Part shown: positions 44,680-55,772 of the stretch, piece after piece
Layout of the letters: each line of letters begins with the position of its first letter
How positions within the stretch are numbered: the first letter of the stretch is position 1
NCBI GenBank assembly: GCA_034359265.1
Contig: CP136890.1
Span: forward strand, 29,306,501 to 29,370,500
Source: Canna indica
Taxonomy: Eukaryota; Streptophyta; Magnoliopsida; Zingiberales; Cannaceae
Length of the DNA: 64,000 nt
Reading direction: 5' to 3'
The notes under the pieces: generated by a model
The model's database searches: none
Seen by the model: the letters and a program-made list of their open reading frames with translations, nothing else
Told to the model about the DNA's origin: nothing
Program-made: the position numbers and the translations under genes

Positions 44680-45106
44680 GACGATGACAAACACAATATG
44701 AAATTTTATATAAAAGAAGACTCTAAGTATCATTTGTGAGTTTGAGTTAAGGCATACACAAGTTAGTTCACAACTTAACATATACTCCCCCTATCAATAT
44801 GTATATTATGCTTGTAACTCCCCCTATCTATATGCATCATAAAATAAATGTGACCTTACTTTTTCTTCACCTTTTTACATCAATCAAAAAGGGCAAGAAC
44901 TAAGGCACTATTAATGAGGTCCATTATTAAAACCAAGAAAACCATAAAATCGAGTATCATCTACCACTATAGTCCTTCATATCAATGTAAGCATATAGAA
45001 TACAAACATCAATAAGTCGCAAAGCCCCATTACAAGGCAATACATAAGTGTGATGATACCATATGAAATGCAATTTTTTCAAAAGACAAGTATATTTTGA
45101 ATATTT

Positions 45107-46546
45107 TTAACCACTAGGAAATGTACAAATTCCTAATTGCATTCTTAAGTTTGTAAAACTTTCTTCACCTAAGGGTTTTGTAAATATATCCGCAAGTTAT
45201 TTGTCAGTGGATACGAATTCCACGGATATATTTCCCTTGGCTACATTATCCCTAAGAAAATGGTGCCTTAGATCAATGTGCTTAGTCCTAGAGTGTAAAA
45301 CTAGATTTTTTGTTAGATTGATTGCACTAGTGTTATCACAATGTATAGATATACATGAATAACTAAGACCATAATCTAAAAGGGTTTATTTCATCCAAAG
45401 GACTTGTGCACAACAACTAGCCGCAGCGATGTATTCGGCTTCGGTAGTTGAAAGTGCAATCGAGTTTTGTTTCTTTGAAAACCAAGAAACAAGACTCATC
45501 CCTAGGAATTGACAACACCCACTAGTGCTTTTTCGATCTACTTTACACCCGGCAAAATCGGCATCCGAAAAACCAATTAAATCAAAAGATGCATTACATG
45601 GATACCATAATCCTAAGTCAATTGTGCCCTTCAAATATCTCAATATGCGTTTGACCGCACTCAAATGAGATATTCTAGGACAAGACTGAAACCTAGCACA
45701 TGCACAAACACTAAACATGATATCGGGTCTACTTGTAGTTAAATAGAGAAGACTACCAATCATACCTCGATATCTATTTTCATCTACTTTGACACTATCT
45801 TCATCTTTGTCAAGCTTGATGGATGTGCTCATTGGTGTAGAAGCTATCTTGACTTCATTCATTCCAAATCTTTTGATGAGCTCCTTTGTGTATTTAGCTT
45901 GATTTATGAAGATTTCTTTGTTGGTTTGCTTGATTTGAAGACAAAGCACGAAGGAAAGTTCTCCCATCATGCTTATCTCAAACTCTTCTTGCATGCATTT
46001 TGCAAACTATTTATAAAGTAATTCATTAGTAGCACCAAATATTATATCATCAACATAAATTTGTACGAGTAAAATATCATTTTCATTATTTTTTATAAAA
46101 AGCGAAACATCGGCTTTTCCAATTCTAAAGCTTTGATCGATCAAAAACATGGAAATTCTTTTATACCAAGCCCTATGGGCTTATTTTAAACCATACAAAA
46201 CCTTTTTAAGTTTAAAAATATGGTTTGAAAACTCAAAACTTTCAAATCCAGAGGGTTGTTCAACATAAACTTCTTCATCAATAAAACCATTTAAAAATAC
46301 ACTTTTAACATCCATTTGAAAAAGTTTAAAGCCATTAAAACTAGCATAAGCTAAAAGTATGCGAATTGCTTCTAATTTAGCTACGGGAGCATAAGTTTCA
46401 TTATAATCAATTCCTTCTTCTTGATTGCACCCTTGAGCCACTAACCTAGCTTTGTTTCTAATAATTAAACCTCATTCATCTAACTTGTTTCTAAATACCC
46501 ATTTAGTCTCAATCACTGTTTGTTCGCTAGGTCTAGGTACTAAGTC
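45107..46546 (-). pseudogene. Copia-2 reverse transcriptase and RNase H
   Basis: Reads in one frame from 46546 to the final stop at 45107-45109. Reverse transcriptase has [32 protein letters not shown] and the catalytic YVDD near 46046-46057. RNase H has RPDIMFSVC, LKGTIDLGLWY, FSDADFAG, STSG, ALSTTEAEY and the end TKPL. In-frame stops lie near 46544, 46471, 46178, two adjacent near 46010, and 45386. At least two stand where the family has CAA (LKQAxRAWY, WMKQTLxD). It is continuous with the integrase frame, so the original was one pol polyprotein. It copies RNA to DNA in the element life cycle. Inactive here. Confidence 0.9.
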
Positions 46547-48253
46547 TCATACTTCATTCCTAACAAATTGATTAAGTTCTTCTTGCATAGCTATTACCCA
46601 AAATTCATCTTCTATTGCTTCCTTAATATTTTTTTGCTCTACTTGAGATATGAATGCTACATATTGACAAATGTTCTTGAGTTTAGAGCGTATTACCACT
46701 CCCATTGATGGTTCTTCAATTACTTGATCTATTGGATGATCTTTAATCAACCGGTACCCTTTGGGGAGAGGTGGTAGAGCTTCCTCTTCTTCTTCTTCTT
46801 CTTCTTCTTCTTCTTCTTCTTCTTCATCTTGAGGTAGAGTTGGGGATGAGAGTTCGTCATGTTGAGTTTCCTTATTGTTTTCTTCCTCAACCTCTTTATC
46901 ATGAAATGTGAGTTCCTCAAGTTTCTCACCTACATTCACAATCCTAACATTTCTAGAAGAATCATTAGTTTCATCAAATGTAACATGTATAGATTCTTCA
47001 ACAATCATAGTTCTATGATTATAAACTCTATATGCCTTAGAACTATTTGAGTAACCTAGGAAAATACCTTCATCGGATTTAGAATCAAATTTTCCTAGAT
47101 GCTCCTTAGTGTTTAAGATAAAACATTTACATCCAAAAGCACGGAAATATCCCACACTTGGGATTTTATCATTCCAAAGCACAAAAAGTGTTTTCTTGAT
47201 TTTAGGTTTTAATAAAACACGATTAAGCACATAACAAGAGGTATTTATGGCTTCGGCCCAGAAGTACTTGGACAAATTATTTTCACAAAGCATGGTCCTA
47301 GCCATCTCTTGTAAGGTTCTATTCTTCCTCTCAACCATCCCATTTTGTTGAGGGGTTCTAGGGGAAGAGGAGGTATGCTCAATACCCAATTCTTCCCAAA
47401 ATTCAGAAAACTTTTCATTTTTAAATTCTCCTCCTTTATCGCTTCTAATTTTCAAAGTTGAAGTTCCCTTCTCATTTGTAACTTTCCTAGCAAATTTTTT
47501 GAAAAAGTCAAAAGTTTTATTTTTCTTAGCTAAGAAGAAAACCCATGTAAATCTCGAAAAATCATCAACCAAAACATAGTAATATAATTTTCCACCTAGA
47601 CTAGCTACATCACAAGGTCCAAAGAGATCCATGTGCATAAGTTCAAGTGTTCTAGATGTACTCACTTGATTAATGCTATGAAATGAGGACTTAACTTGTT
47701 TACCATGTTGACATGCATCACAAAGTTTGTCTTTTTCAAATTTTATCATAGGTATTCCTTTTACTAAGTCCTTTTTAGATATTTCTTGGATGAGGTTCAT
47801 GCTAGCATGTCCTAGCCTTCTATGCCACAGCCAAAAATCATTCTCCATGACAACCAAGCATCTAACATGGGGATTAGACAAAACATTTAGAACTAATGTG
47901 TAAACATTTTCTTGCCTATTTCCAATGAACACAATATCATTAGATGATGCACTTCTAATGATGCATTTAGATGCTTCAAAAATGATTACATATCCATTGT
48001 CACATAATTGAGATATGCTAATCAAATTATGCTTTAACCCATCAACTAGTAAGACATTTTTAATGCATGGGTAGGGGAGTATACCTATATCACAAATGCT
48101 AACAATCTTACCTTTGACATTATCTCTAAATGTCACATGTCCACCATTCTTGCTTGATAGGGTTGCAAAAAAATTGATATCACCCATCATGTGTTTTGAG
48201 CAACCACTATCCAGTATCCATGTGCTTCTACTTGCTTGAGGATGCTTCTCCAT
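46547..48253 (-). pseudogene. Copia-2 protease and integrase (568-codon open frame)
   Basis: The longest intact piece of copia-2. Near the start is the protease motif STWILDSGCSKHM. The pre-integrase zinc region has HRRLGHASM and CDACQHGK. The integrase core carries its acidic residues in HMDLFGPC, IRSDKGGEF and NGMVERKNRTL, so the D-D-E set is present. A run of about 16 Glu (46783-46826, a CTT microsatellite) follows, then LPPLPKGYRLIKDHP leading into reverse transcriptase. The open frame ends at a stop where pol should continue. Its start overlaps the end of the gag frame by about 26 bases in another register, so a frameshift separates gag and pol. Whether that was natural or mutational is undecided. 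Confidence 0.9.
46783..46826. repeat. (CTT)n microsatellite within copia-2 pol
   Basis: About 14 uninterrupted CTT/TTC units, coding for Glu on the minus strand between integrase and reverse transcriptase. Confidence 0.95.
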
Positions 48254-48800
48254 CTACAAAAGGAGAAGAGACAATTTTAGGTACCCAAAACTTATTGGGT
48301 CCATGAGTGTTAGTCATCTTAGGAACCCAAGTGAATCTACCATTATGGTTCCTTCTTAGTGCACAATCTCTAGCCATATGGCCAAAAATACCACATGAAA
48401 AACAACTTCCATTAAACTTTCTTGGGTTATGTGTGTGAGCATGGAAGTGTGCATGAGCATGATTGTTTGATGACCTTTTTTTATGTACAACCTTAGGCAT
48501 GACATTTTGTAGGGTTGTCATTTTTTCATTTAGCATGCAAAGTTCCTTTTTTAAGTTTAGCATGCTATCATTCAAGTGTTCTACTTCATCACTTAAGAAC
48601 TTGTTTTCATTTTCCAACTTTTCGTTTTCATTTTCTAAGTTTTTCTTAGCATCATATAAGGCATGCTTCTCTTCCTTAAGGGTATCTACTTCTTTCCTTA
48701 ATACATTGCATGAAAGTAGCAAGTTATCATTTTCAATCTCTAAAGATTTGTTGTCCTTTTTAAGCTTTTTAAACTTCTTCCTAATAGCATTAAATTCATC
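48228..48800 (-). pseudogene. Copia-2 gag, C-terminal part (coiled coil and second zinc knuckle)
   Basis: Continues gag after the CACTA-5 insertion. About 100 residues are rich in K, E, N and L with heptad spacing (ENEKLENENKFLSDEVEHL), a likely coiled coil. A His-rich stretch follows, then a CCHC knuckle (CFSCGIFGHMARDC). It ends at a stop (48228-48230) overlapping the protease start. The matching region of copia-B is 60733-61472. An unbroken frame here implies little decay before or after CACTA-5 arrived. Confidence 0.82.
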
Positions 48801-49066
48801 CACTACTAGAAATTGAGTCTTCAGCAACGGCTATCAGCAACGACCGCTCAAGCCGTTGCTATTTGCAACGGCATTCTTACGGCCGCTCAAGCCGTTGCAG
48901 ATATGTTGTATCTGCAACGACTTTCTAACGGACACGCGAGCCGTTGCTGATGATTTTAATTATTAGCAACGGCTTTCTAACGGACAAGTGAGCCGTTGCT
49001 GATGAAAACTTATTAGCAACAGCTTCCTAACGGGCGAGTGAGCCATTGCCGATAAATTTATATAGG
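48801..49066 (+). repeat. 5' terminus and subterminal repeats of CACTA-5
   Basis: Many copies of CAGCAACGGC and GCCGTTGC(T/A)GAT in both orientations at intervals of about 20-40 bases, for example AAGCCGTTGCTATTTGCAACGG. Presumed binding sites for the tnpA-like protein. Confidence 0.85.
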
Positions 49067-49372
49067 TCGCAGATCGCGTTTGCCCCTTCTTCCTCCCGCT
49101 GCTGCCGCCGCCTCCTCCTCCTGCCTCTCGCTGCCACTACCGCTGACGACGCTGAGCTGCCGCTGCCGACACCGATGATGTCGAGCTGCCACTGCCGACG
49201 CTGCCGTCCATTCTCGACCGCCGATTTCAGGTATTCATCGCCGCCCGGCTGTCTCTTCCCGTTGCGGCTGGCGGGAAATCCGACCGAAACCCTATTTTTA
49301 GGGTTTCGGCCGGTGGCGGTCGGCCGATGGCCGCCGTCGGATCTTATACAGTGTCCGAAAATAGTAGATTAA
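49067..49372 (+). other. GC-rich leader of CACTA-5
   Basis: A GC- and CT-rich block with CTGCTGCCGCCGCC-type runs, ending near TTTAGGGTTTCGG. It is in the same position as the blocks in CACTA-2 and -3. Probably the transcribed leader. Its open frames are not conserved between elements. Confidence 0.5.
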
Positions 49373-49835
49373 TTTTTTTATTTTTTATTTATTTGTTAAT
49401 TAATTATTTAATTATTTAATTAATTATTTAATTAATTATTTAGATTAATTCTTTAATTTCTAGATTAATTTTTAGGGTTTAGATTAATTTCAAAATTGTC
49501 CACTTCGGCATTGTGCCGGAATTGTCCACTTCGGACGCACGCCGGAATCGTCCACTTCGGACGCGCGCCGGAATAGTTCATTTTGGACTCCTGCCGGAAT
49601 CGTCTAATTTGGACTCGTGTCGGAATTGTCCAATATGGACTCGAACTGTCTCGAAACATTTAGAAAATAATCATCCATCTGACGAGTTGATATGTTTCAC
49701 GTACGCATCGACGAGTCGGATATAATTTAGCAAAACCTTAGATCCGTTCGAGGATTGTATGTTCGTGTAAAAGAAGTAGATGATCTTTTATACGATGTAC
49801 AATTTTTGAATTGTCCCTGATTGGACAATTTGGGA

Positions 49836-50032
49836 ATATAGTTATTTGTACTGCACATATATTTTTCTTTTAACTATTAACTAATTATTCTAAATTTTGG
49901 CAACATCTCTCTTGTTCTCCGATACGCGCCCAGATGATATGCGTATTCGGAGAACTGTAGGGAGATGCTGCAGAAATTTAGAATGAAGTTAGCGGTTAAA
50001 ATAAGTACTTAATGCAATATAAATAACATAAA
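49836..50032 (+). other. Long hairpin upstream of the CACTA-5 transposase gene
   Basis: Same hairpin as in CACTA-2 and -3, with its inner stem unchanged: GTTCTCCGATACGC pairs with GCGTATTCGGAGAAC around GCCCAGATGATAT. Outer arms pair TTCTAAATTTTGGC with a worn GCAGAAATTTAGAATG, and TGCA with TGCA. The outer arms have more mismatches than in the other copies, while the inner 14-15 base pairs are identical in all three. Confidence 0.82.
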
Positions 50033-50098
50033 TCCCGAATAGAATAGGACAATCTCACCTAAAGACATTAACCAAAGAAATTGTCATTGATTGACAGA

Positions 50099-53000
50099 AT
50101 GATATCGGCTGATCGAAGTTGGATGTACCGACGTCTTGATCGTGGAGCTTTAACGAATGAGTTTCGATTAGGCGTAACATACTTCCTAAATTTCGTCTAT
50201 TTGAATCAGAATTTCGTTAGCATCGGTGATCAAATCCGATGTCCGTGCCGCATTTGTTTGAATGGATAATTTTTGGATCAGGAGACTGTCACTCTGGATC
50301 TATATAGCAAAGGATTTGCACCAAGATATTTTCTGTGGACTTGTCACGGGGAGTCACGTGAAGTCGGGATGTCGAGTAATCCTGTCGTTCAGACATATGG
50401 TGAATCTTCCTCTGCTGGTGCTTCTTCATCTAGTCAATCTAATCCCTATAGAACTATGATACTTGATAGTCTTGGGGGTCAATTCCACCTGAATGATAAT
50501 GTTGATCGGCCAATTCTTTAGACATCAGTCCCACCAGATACTACAGCGGTTGATATCACAGAAGTACAAACTGCGATAGAGATTGAATTACCGAATAAAG
50601 AAGCTGCAGAATTTTACGAGATGTTGAAAGCTGCCGATGAACCTTTGTATGAGAATTGTCCTAAATACACTAGGTTTTCAGCAATGACACAGTTCCTAAA
50701 CATCAAGACCGATTGTAATATCAGCGGGGTTGCGTATGATCGGATTGCAAGATTGATTAATGGAATGCTGCCTACTGATAACAAGTTTGAGCCAACTTTT
50801 TATAAGACTAAAAAGCTAATGAGAAAATTGGGGCTTGGGTATGAAAAAATACACGCGTGCCAAAATAATTGCATTTTATATTATACAAAAAATGTGCAGT
50901 TGGATAAATGCCTTGTATGTCAACATCCTCGTTACAAGGAGAAGAAATCGATCCGACAGAAAAATATCTCGTTTAAGGTGCTTCGGTATTTTCCACTAAC
51001 ACCGAGGCTTCAAAGATTATTCATGTCGGAAAAGACAGCCCCCTACATGAGTTGGCATGCAAGAAGTCGTGATGATACAGTAATGACTCATCCATCCGAT
51101 AGTGAAGCATGGAAACATTTGGATACATATTATCCTTCATTTGCTAGGGATACTAGAAATATAAGATTAGGATTGTGCACAGATGATTTTAATCCGTTTG
51201 GACATTCTGCAACTCCTTATTCAGTTTGGCCAGTGCTGGTGACAGTTTATAATTTGCCACCGTCAATGTGTATGAAAGATGAATTTATTTATCTTTCGAT
51301 GATTATTCCGAGTCCTAAGGGTCCGCGAAAAGAAATTGACATATTTCTCAGACCCTTGATAGATGAATTGAAAACATTGTGGACTGAGGGAGCTGTCACT
51401 TATGATTGTCATCGGAAGCAAAACTTTAATTTAAAGGCCGCGGTCTTATGGACAATCATTGATTTTCCGGCGTACGACATGTTGTCTGGTTGGAGCACTC
51501 GCGGCCGACTCTCTTGTCCGTATTGTATGGAACACTCTAAATCAATCAGTCTTCAAAACCGACGAAAAATCTCATTCTTTGATTGTCATCGTCGATTCCT
51601 ATCGGCTAATCATCAGTATCGAAGGAATCGTAATAAATTTACTAAGGGCAGAGTCGAAAGAGATGGGCCACCACTGATGTTGTCTGGTGAACAAATGTTA
51701 GCACGTGTTTCAGCACTTCCAGATATAGTATTTGGTCACAATGAAAGAGTGTCAGGTTTTGACGAAACACATAACTGGGTGAAAAAAAGTATCTTTTGGG
51801 AATTGCCCTATTGGAGTTCATTATTGATTCGACATAATTTAGATGTCATGCACATTGAAAAAAATATGTTTGATAATATTTTCAACACTTTGATGGATAT
51901 TTCCGAAAAAATTAAAGATAATGTCAAAGCCCGACATGATATGAAAATACTTTGTAAAAGACCAGAGTTGGAGTTACAAGAGGTCAACGGACGATATCTG
52001 AAACCGAAGGCCCTATATGTGTTAAATAAACAACAGATCAAAGATGTTTGTCTATGGGTAAAAGAACTCAGATTACCCGATGGATATGCTTCAAACTTAT
52101 CTCGATGTGTGAACGTCGATGATTGCAAAATATCAGGGATGAAGAGCCATGATTGTCATGTATTCATGCAGAGATTACTTCCGATCGCATTTCGAGATCT
52201 TCTACCTGATAATATTTGGGGTCCGTTGACTGAATTAAGTATGTTTTTTAGAAACATCTGTGCAAATGTCCTTCGAGTCAAAGATATGTCAACACTTGAA
52301 AATAATATTGTTGAAATCATATGCAAGCTGGAACAGTTTTTCCCTCCTGCATTTTTTGACTCGATGGAGCATCTACCGATACACTTGGCATACGAGGCAC
52401 GAGTTGGTGGCCCCGTTCAATATCGGTGGATGTACTTATTTGAAAGATACATGAATCATCTGAAGAAAAAAGTAAAGAACACCGCAGCTGTTGAAGGATC
52501 AATATCTGAATCGTATATCATCCAAGAAATTTCAACATTCTGCTCATTTTACTTTGAATCGACAGTACAGACAAGATTTGATCATCTTCCACGTAACGAC
52601 TACGGGGGTGTTCGACATTCAGATGGACGTTTAAATATATTTTGTCACTCTGGTCGTGCTTTTGGTTCTCGTCCATCTCGACACTTAAGCGAGGAAGAGT
52701 ATCATTTGGCACACTTGTATGTATTACTCAATTGTCCAGAGATTGAACAATTCATTGAAATATTTGACATTGAGATAGTGCAAAAATACTCTATTCACAA
52801 CGATGAAGAATTGGAGAGATTACAGAATCGTGATTTTCCTACTTGGATTCAGACTTACAGCAAAGATCACAGAGCTGAAATAGATGAAAGAATATTTGAG
52901 TTTGTTAGTGGACCGTCGCGACTTGTGTCGTGCTATAGCGGATATTTTGTTAATGGGTATAAATTTCACACGGTTGAATATGCATTTACGAAGAAGATGA

Positions 53001-53577
53001 TGAATGCTGGGGTCTGTGTGAAAGGGACAACCTATGTTGAATGTGATATGGATTTTTTGGACTGGTGGAAGAAGTGATAGAGTTGCACTACTTCGGCTTG
53101 AAATCAGTTATTCTATTTAGATGTCATTGGTTCGATACAACAGAAAGGGGCATGAAAGTTCATCCAAAATACAAACTTATTGAGGTTAATTACAAATCTA
53201 AATTGGCAGCAAATGAGCCTTTTATATTTGCATCACAAGCCGAACAAGTATATTACGCGAAGTATCCGGCTCGAAATAAAGATAGAGCAGATTGGCGTGT
53301 AGTCTGTAAGACAAAAGGTAGAGGAAAAATTATTCCAATAGTAGGAGAAAATGAGCTGATACCTGATATGACAGATGGTTTATATCAAGAAGATGATCCT
53401 CCTGCTGTAGATTGTATTATTCCAATACTCGAGGATGCAGACACAACGTCAATTCAATTAGAAGTTGAATATGCTGATGATGACGATCATGAAATTGAGG
53501 AAGCTGGAGATGAAGAAGAGGAAGAAGAGGAAGAAGAGGAAGAATTCGAAGACTATTATTCAGATGATGATGAATAA
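50099..53577 (+). pseudogene. tnpD-like transposase (TNP2 / Transposase_21) of CACTA-5
   Basis: ATG 50099 opens a frame that holds to about 53055 with only two stops, TAA 50267-50269 and TAG 50519-50521. From 50621 there are 818 uninterrupted codons. Order: transposase-associated domain (residues 1-57, SWMYRRLDRG, CPCRICLN); Ser-rich linker; TNP2 core from about residue 288 (VLRYFPLTPRLQRLF, LGLCTDDFNPFG, PYSVWP, FPAYDMLSGWSTRGRLSCPY, FDCHRRFL, HNLDVMHIEKN); DUF4218 region about 680-810 (EHLPIHLAYEARVGGPVQYR). Then one lost base near 53055 shifts the frame into the DUF4216 region (HWFDTTERGMKVHPKY) and a Glu/Asp tail ending 53575-53577. Catalytic acidic residues probably lie in the core strings named, but I did not assign them. 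The early stops could fall in unannotated introns, which is less likely since CACTA-3 reads through both sites. Confidence 0.93.
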
Positions 53578-53652
53578 TTGTAAAGTATATATTTTATTAA
53601 ATATATCTCTACTATTTATACAATAATCTGATTATATGTCTATTCGACAGAT

Positions 53653-55168
53653 ATGTCTGGTCGTGGTTATCGTCGCAGGAGAGCTTTGGAGTCTCCGATC
53701 GGTGAGACTCCTACACTTACTCATGCTGCCGATCCTCCTGTTGCTGATCCTCATGCCGATGATACTGCTGAGGCTAGTACATCCAGACGCAGGCGGCCAC
53801 GCGGGCCGAACAGGTGACAGTCTCCACCAGCCACAGAGTCACGTAGATTTATTAGCGTGATTGGGGAGCGGTAATATATCATGAATTATGAATCATTACA
53901 AATTCATTATATCATAATATAATATTAAAATTTATTTTTGTTGTGCAGGTTCGAGCAAGAAGAAGTGCCGAGGAGCATTTCTTCTACTATTCGACGATAC
54001 ATGCACGGGGCATGGCCTACGTGGTCTCACATGCCTAGCGAGCACGTCGACATGTTATGGCGCGAGTTTGAGGCACGTATTATTATTTTTTTTACATGCA
54101 TGATGATTAATATTGGTACTGATATTATTATTCTGTAGGCTCTCTATACATGGGCTGAGCACCAAAGGCCCTTCATTTACGTTGCCTGGGAGGCTATTTC
54201 TCGGGGAAGGTACAACGGGCAGCTGAGGCAGGCCCAGTCCCAAGCGATGACACGAGCTGGGACTACTAACATCGCGGAGACTCGGGGATACAGCCCCGAT
54301 TGGATTACTCCGGATATATGGGACCAGCTCGTGGGAATATGGTCAACGGATCGATGGCAGGAGGTTTCTCAGAATGCGGCTAGAAATCGCTCTTCGAGGG
54401 GAGCAGCGCGTCACACCGGCGGCTCTATTGCATTTGCAGTGCACGCGAATCGTATGGTAAGTATACCTTTTAATTATATATTTTATTTGTTACTATGTGT
54501 ACTAATTAATGTATTTGTTTTGTAAATGTAGACGACGGTGTCGGATGACGGGACTGTCCAGCGACCGTCCCCGATGGCGGTGTTTGAGCGGACTCACCGT
54601 CGAGCACATGGGACGGGGGAGTACATCGACAACCGCGCTGCATACATTATGGTAACTATATATTTGTTTAAATTATTCATTATATATTTATAATTTAAGT
54701 TTTATGATAAATATTAAACAAAAAATCAAACTCGAGTAGGAGACCTACAGCCAGACGGTGGTGCAGCGCGGGGGCACCCCCGAGGACTTTGACGCAGCAA
54801 CGTGGGTCGAGGCCGTAGGTGGCTGGGACCATGGCCGCGTATATGGCTTTGCAGATAGTGGTCATGCGCGAGCCGTACTAGGGCCACTTGGGGCACCGAC
54901 CCCTTCGGTCGCTGGTGAGCGGCCGTCCACCTCCTGATCCAGTTATGATCATAGTAGCAGAATAAGGACTCTAGAGGAGACGATCGCGCGTCAGAGTCAG
55001 ATGATGGCAGAGATGCATGCTATGCTACGCAACATGTCAGGTCATCCCGAAGCAGGCATCTCTTCGGCATCATCTCATCCATCGTCCTCGAGTCAATCCA
55101 CGCCGGGGTACACTCAAGCACTCCAGACCCCGCCAAATGATCCAGGCCATCCTCCATCGTCATCGTGA
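53653..55168 (+). pseudogene. tnpA-like gene of CACTA-5 (Transposase_24 type, five exons)
   Basis: ATG 53653 (MSGRGYRRRRALE). Exons by comparison and splice signals: 53653-53870, 53948 to about 54077, 54139-54456, 54532-54651, 54740-55168. Exon 1 encodes STSRRRRPRGPNR, then TGA, where CACTA-2 reads on. Exon 2 has YMHGAWPTWSHMPSEHVDML. Exon 3 has WDQLVGIWSTDRWQEVSQ, then NAARNRSSRG and HTGGSIAFA, the Transposase_24 signature. Exon 5 has YGFADSGHARAVLG, then TGA at 54935-54937, then a short coiled-coil-like stretch and a Ser/Pro end at TGA 55166-55168. It lacks the Pro-rich and MEEQR repeats of CACTA-1 to -3. Expected to bind subterminal repeats. The two stops suggest it is inactive. Confidence 0.8.
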
Positions 55169-55440
55169 GATTTTTTTTATATTGACTTTGTTACTGAGAT
55201 ATTATACTTGTTTAATTTGTTTTGTTTGGATATTGATACTTCAATTTTGCATTTGAATAGTTTTTATACTATTGTGGATAATTATTAATATAAATATAAT
55301 TGTTTTGATGTATATCTTGGTGTATTTGTGATGTGCGAATGAATGTGTGTATGAGTGTATGGGTGTGTGAGTTATGTATCAGATAATGTATCAATGTATC
55401 AATGGAAATTTAAAATTTTAATTTTTTTCGTTACCAGGTT

Positions 55441-55772
55441 GACATCATCAGCAACGGCTTTCCCACGACCATCCGTGGGAAAGCCGTTGCTAAAAGTTTA
55501 TCGAAAGTCGTTGCTGATGACCTATAGCAACGGCTTAGCAACAGGCTTTTACTAACGGCGTTGCTACAGGCTCACCAGCCATTGCTATTAATGTTATCAG
55601 CAACGGCTCCGCGTCCGTGGCAAAACCGTTGCTGATAATATTTTTAGCAACGACCCGAGCGGCCGTTGCTAATCCGTTGCTAAGTTATCAGCAACGCAAT
55701 TTTCTACCACGGCTCCATTGCAACGGCGCCAGCCGTTACACGCCGTTGCTGATGCCCATTTTTCTAGTAGTG
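55441..55772 (+). repeat. 3' subterminal repeats and terminus of CACTA-5
   Basis: Copies of AGCAACGGC and GCCGTTGCTGAT in both orientations, ending TTTCTAGTAGTG. The motif agrees with the 5' array of the same element and differs from that of CACTA-1 to -4. Confidence 0.88.

Larger units (their letters stand above)
48801..55772 (+). mobile_element. CACTA-5, complete 6.97-kb En/Spm transposon (different subfamily)
   Basis: Starts CACTACTAGAAA and ends TTTCTAGTAGTG, perfect inverted termini. It is flanked by ATC at 48798-48800 and 55773-55775. It is inserted in copia-2 gag, whose coding sequence resumes on both sides. Gene order is as in CACTA-2 and -3, but the subterminal motif is AGCAACGGC instead of AGCCACGGC. 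It has the best preserved transposase in the window. Confidence 0.96.

Noticed and set aside
48228..48253. Programmed frameshift between copia-2 gag and protease
   Set aside because: The overlap is short and no slippery site with a downstream fold is evident. Other stops show the element is decayed, so an ordinary indel is the simpler reading.
50267..50521. The two stops in the CACTA-5 transposase as intron positions
   Set aside because: CACTA-3 reads through both places without stops and no convincing GT-AG pair removes them. Simple nonsense changes fit better.
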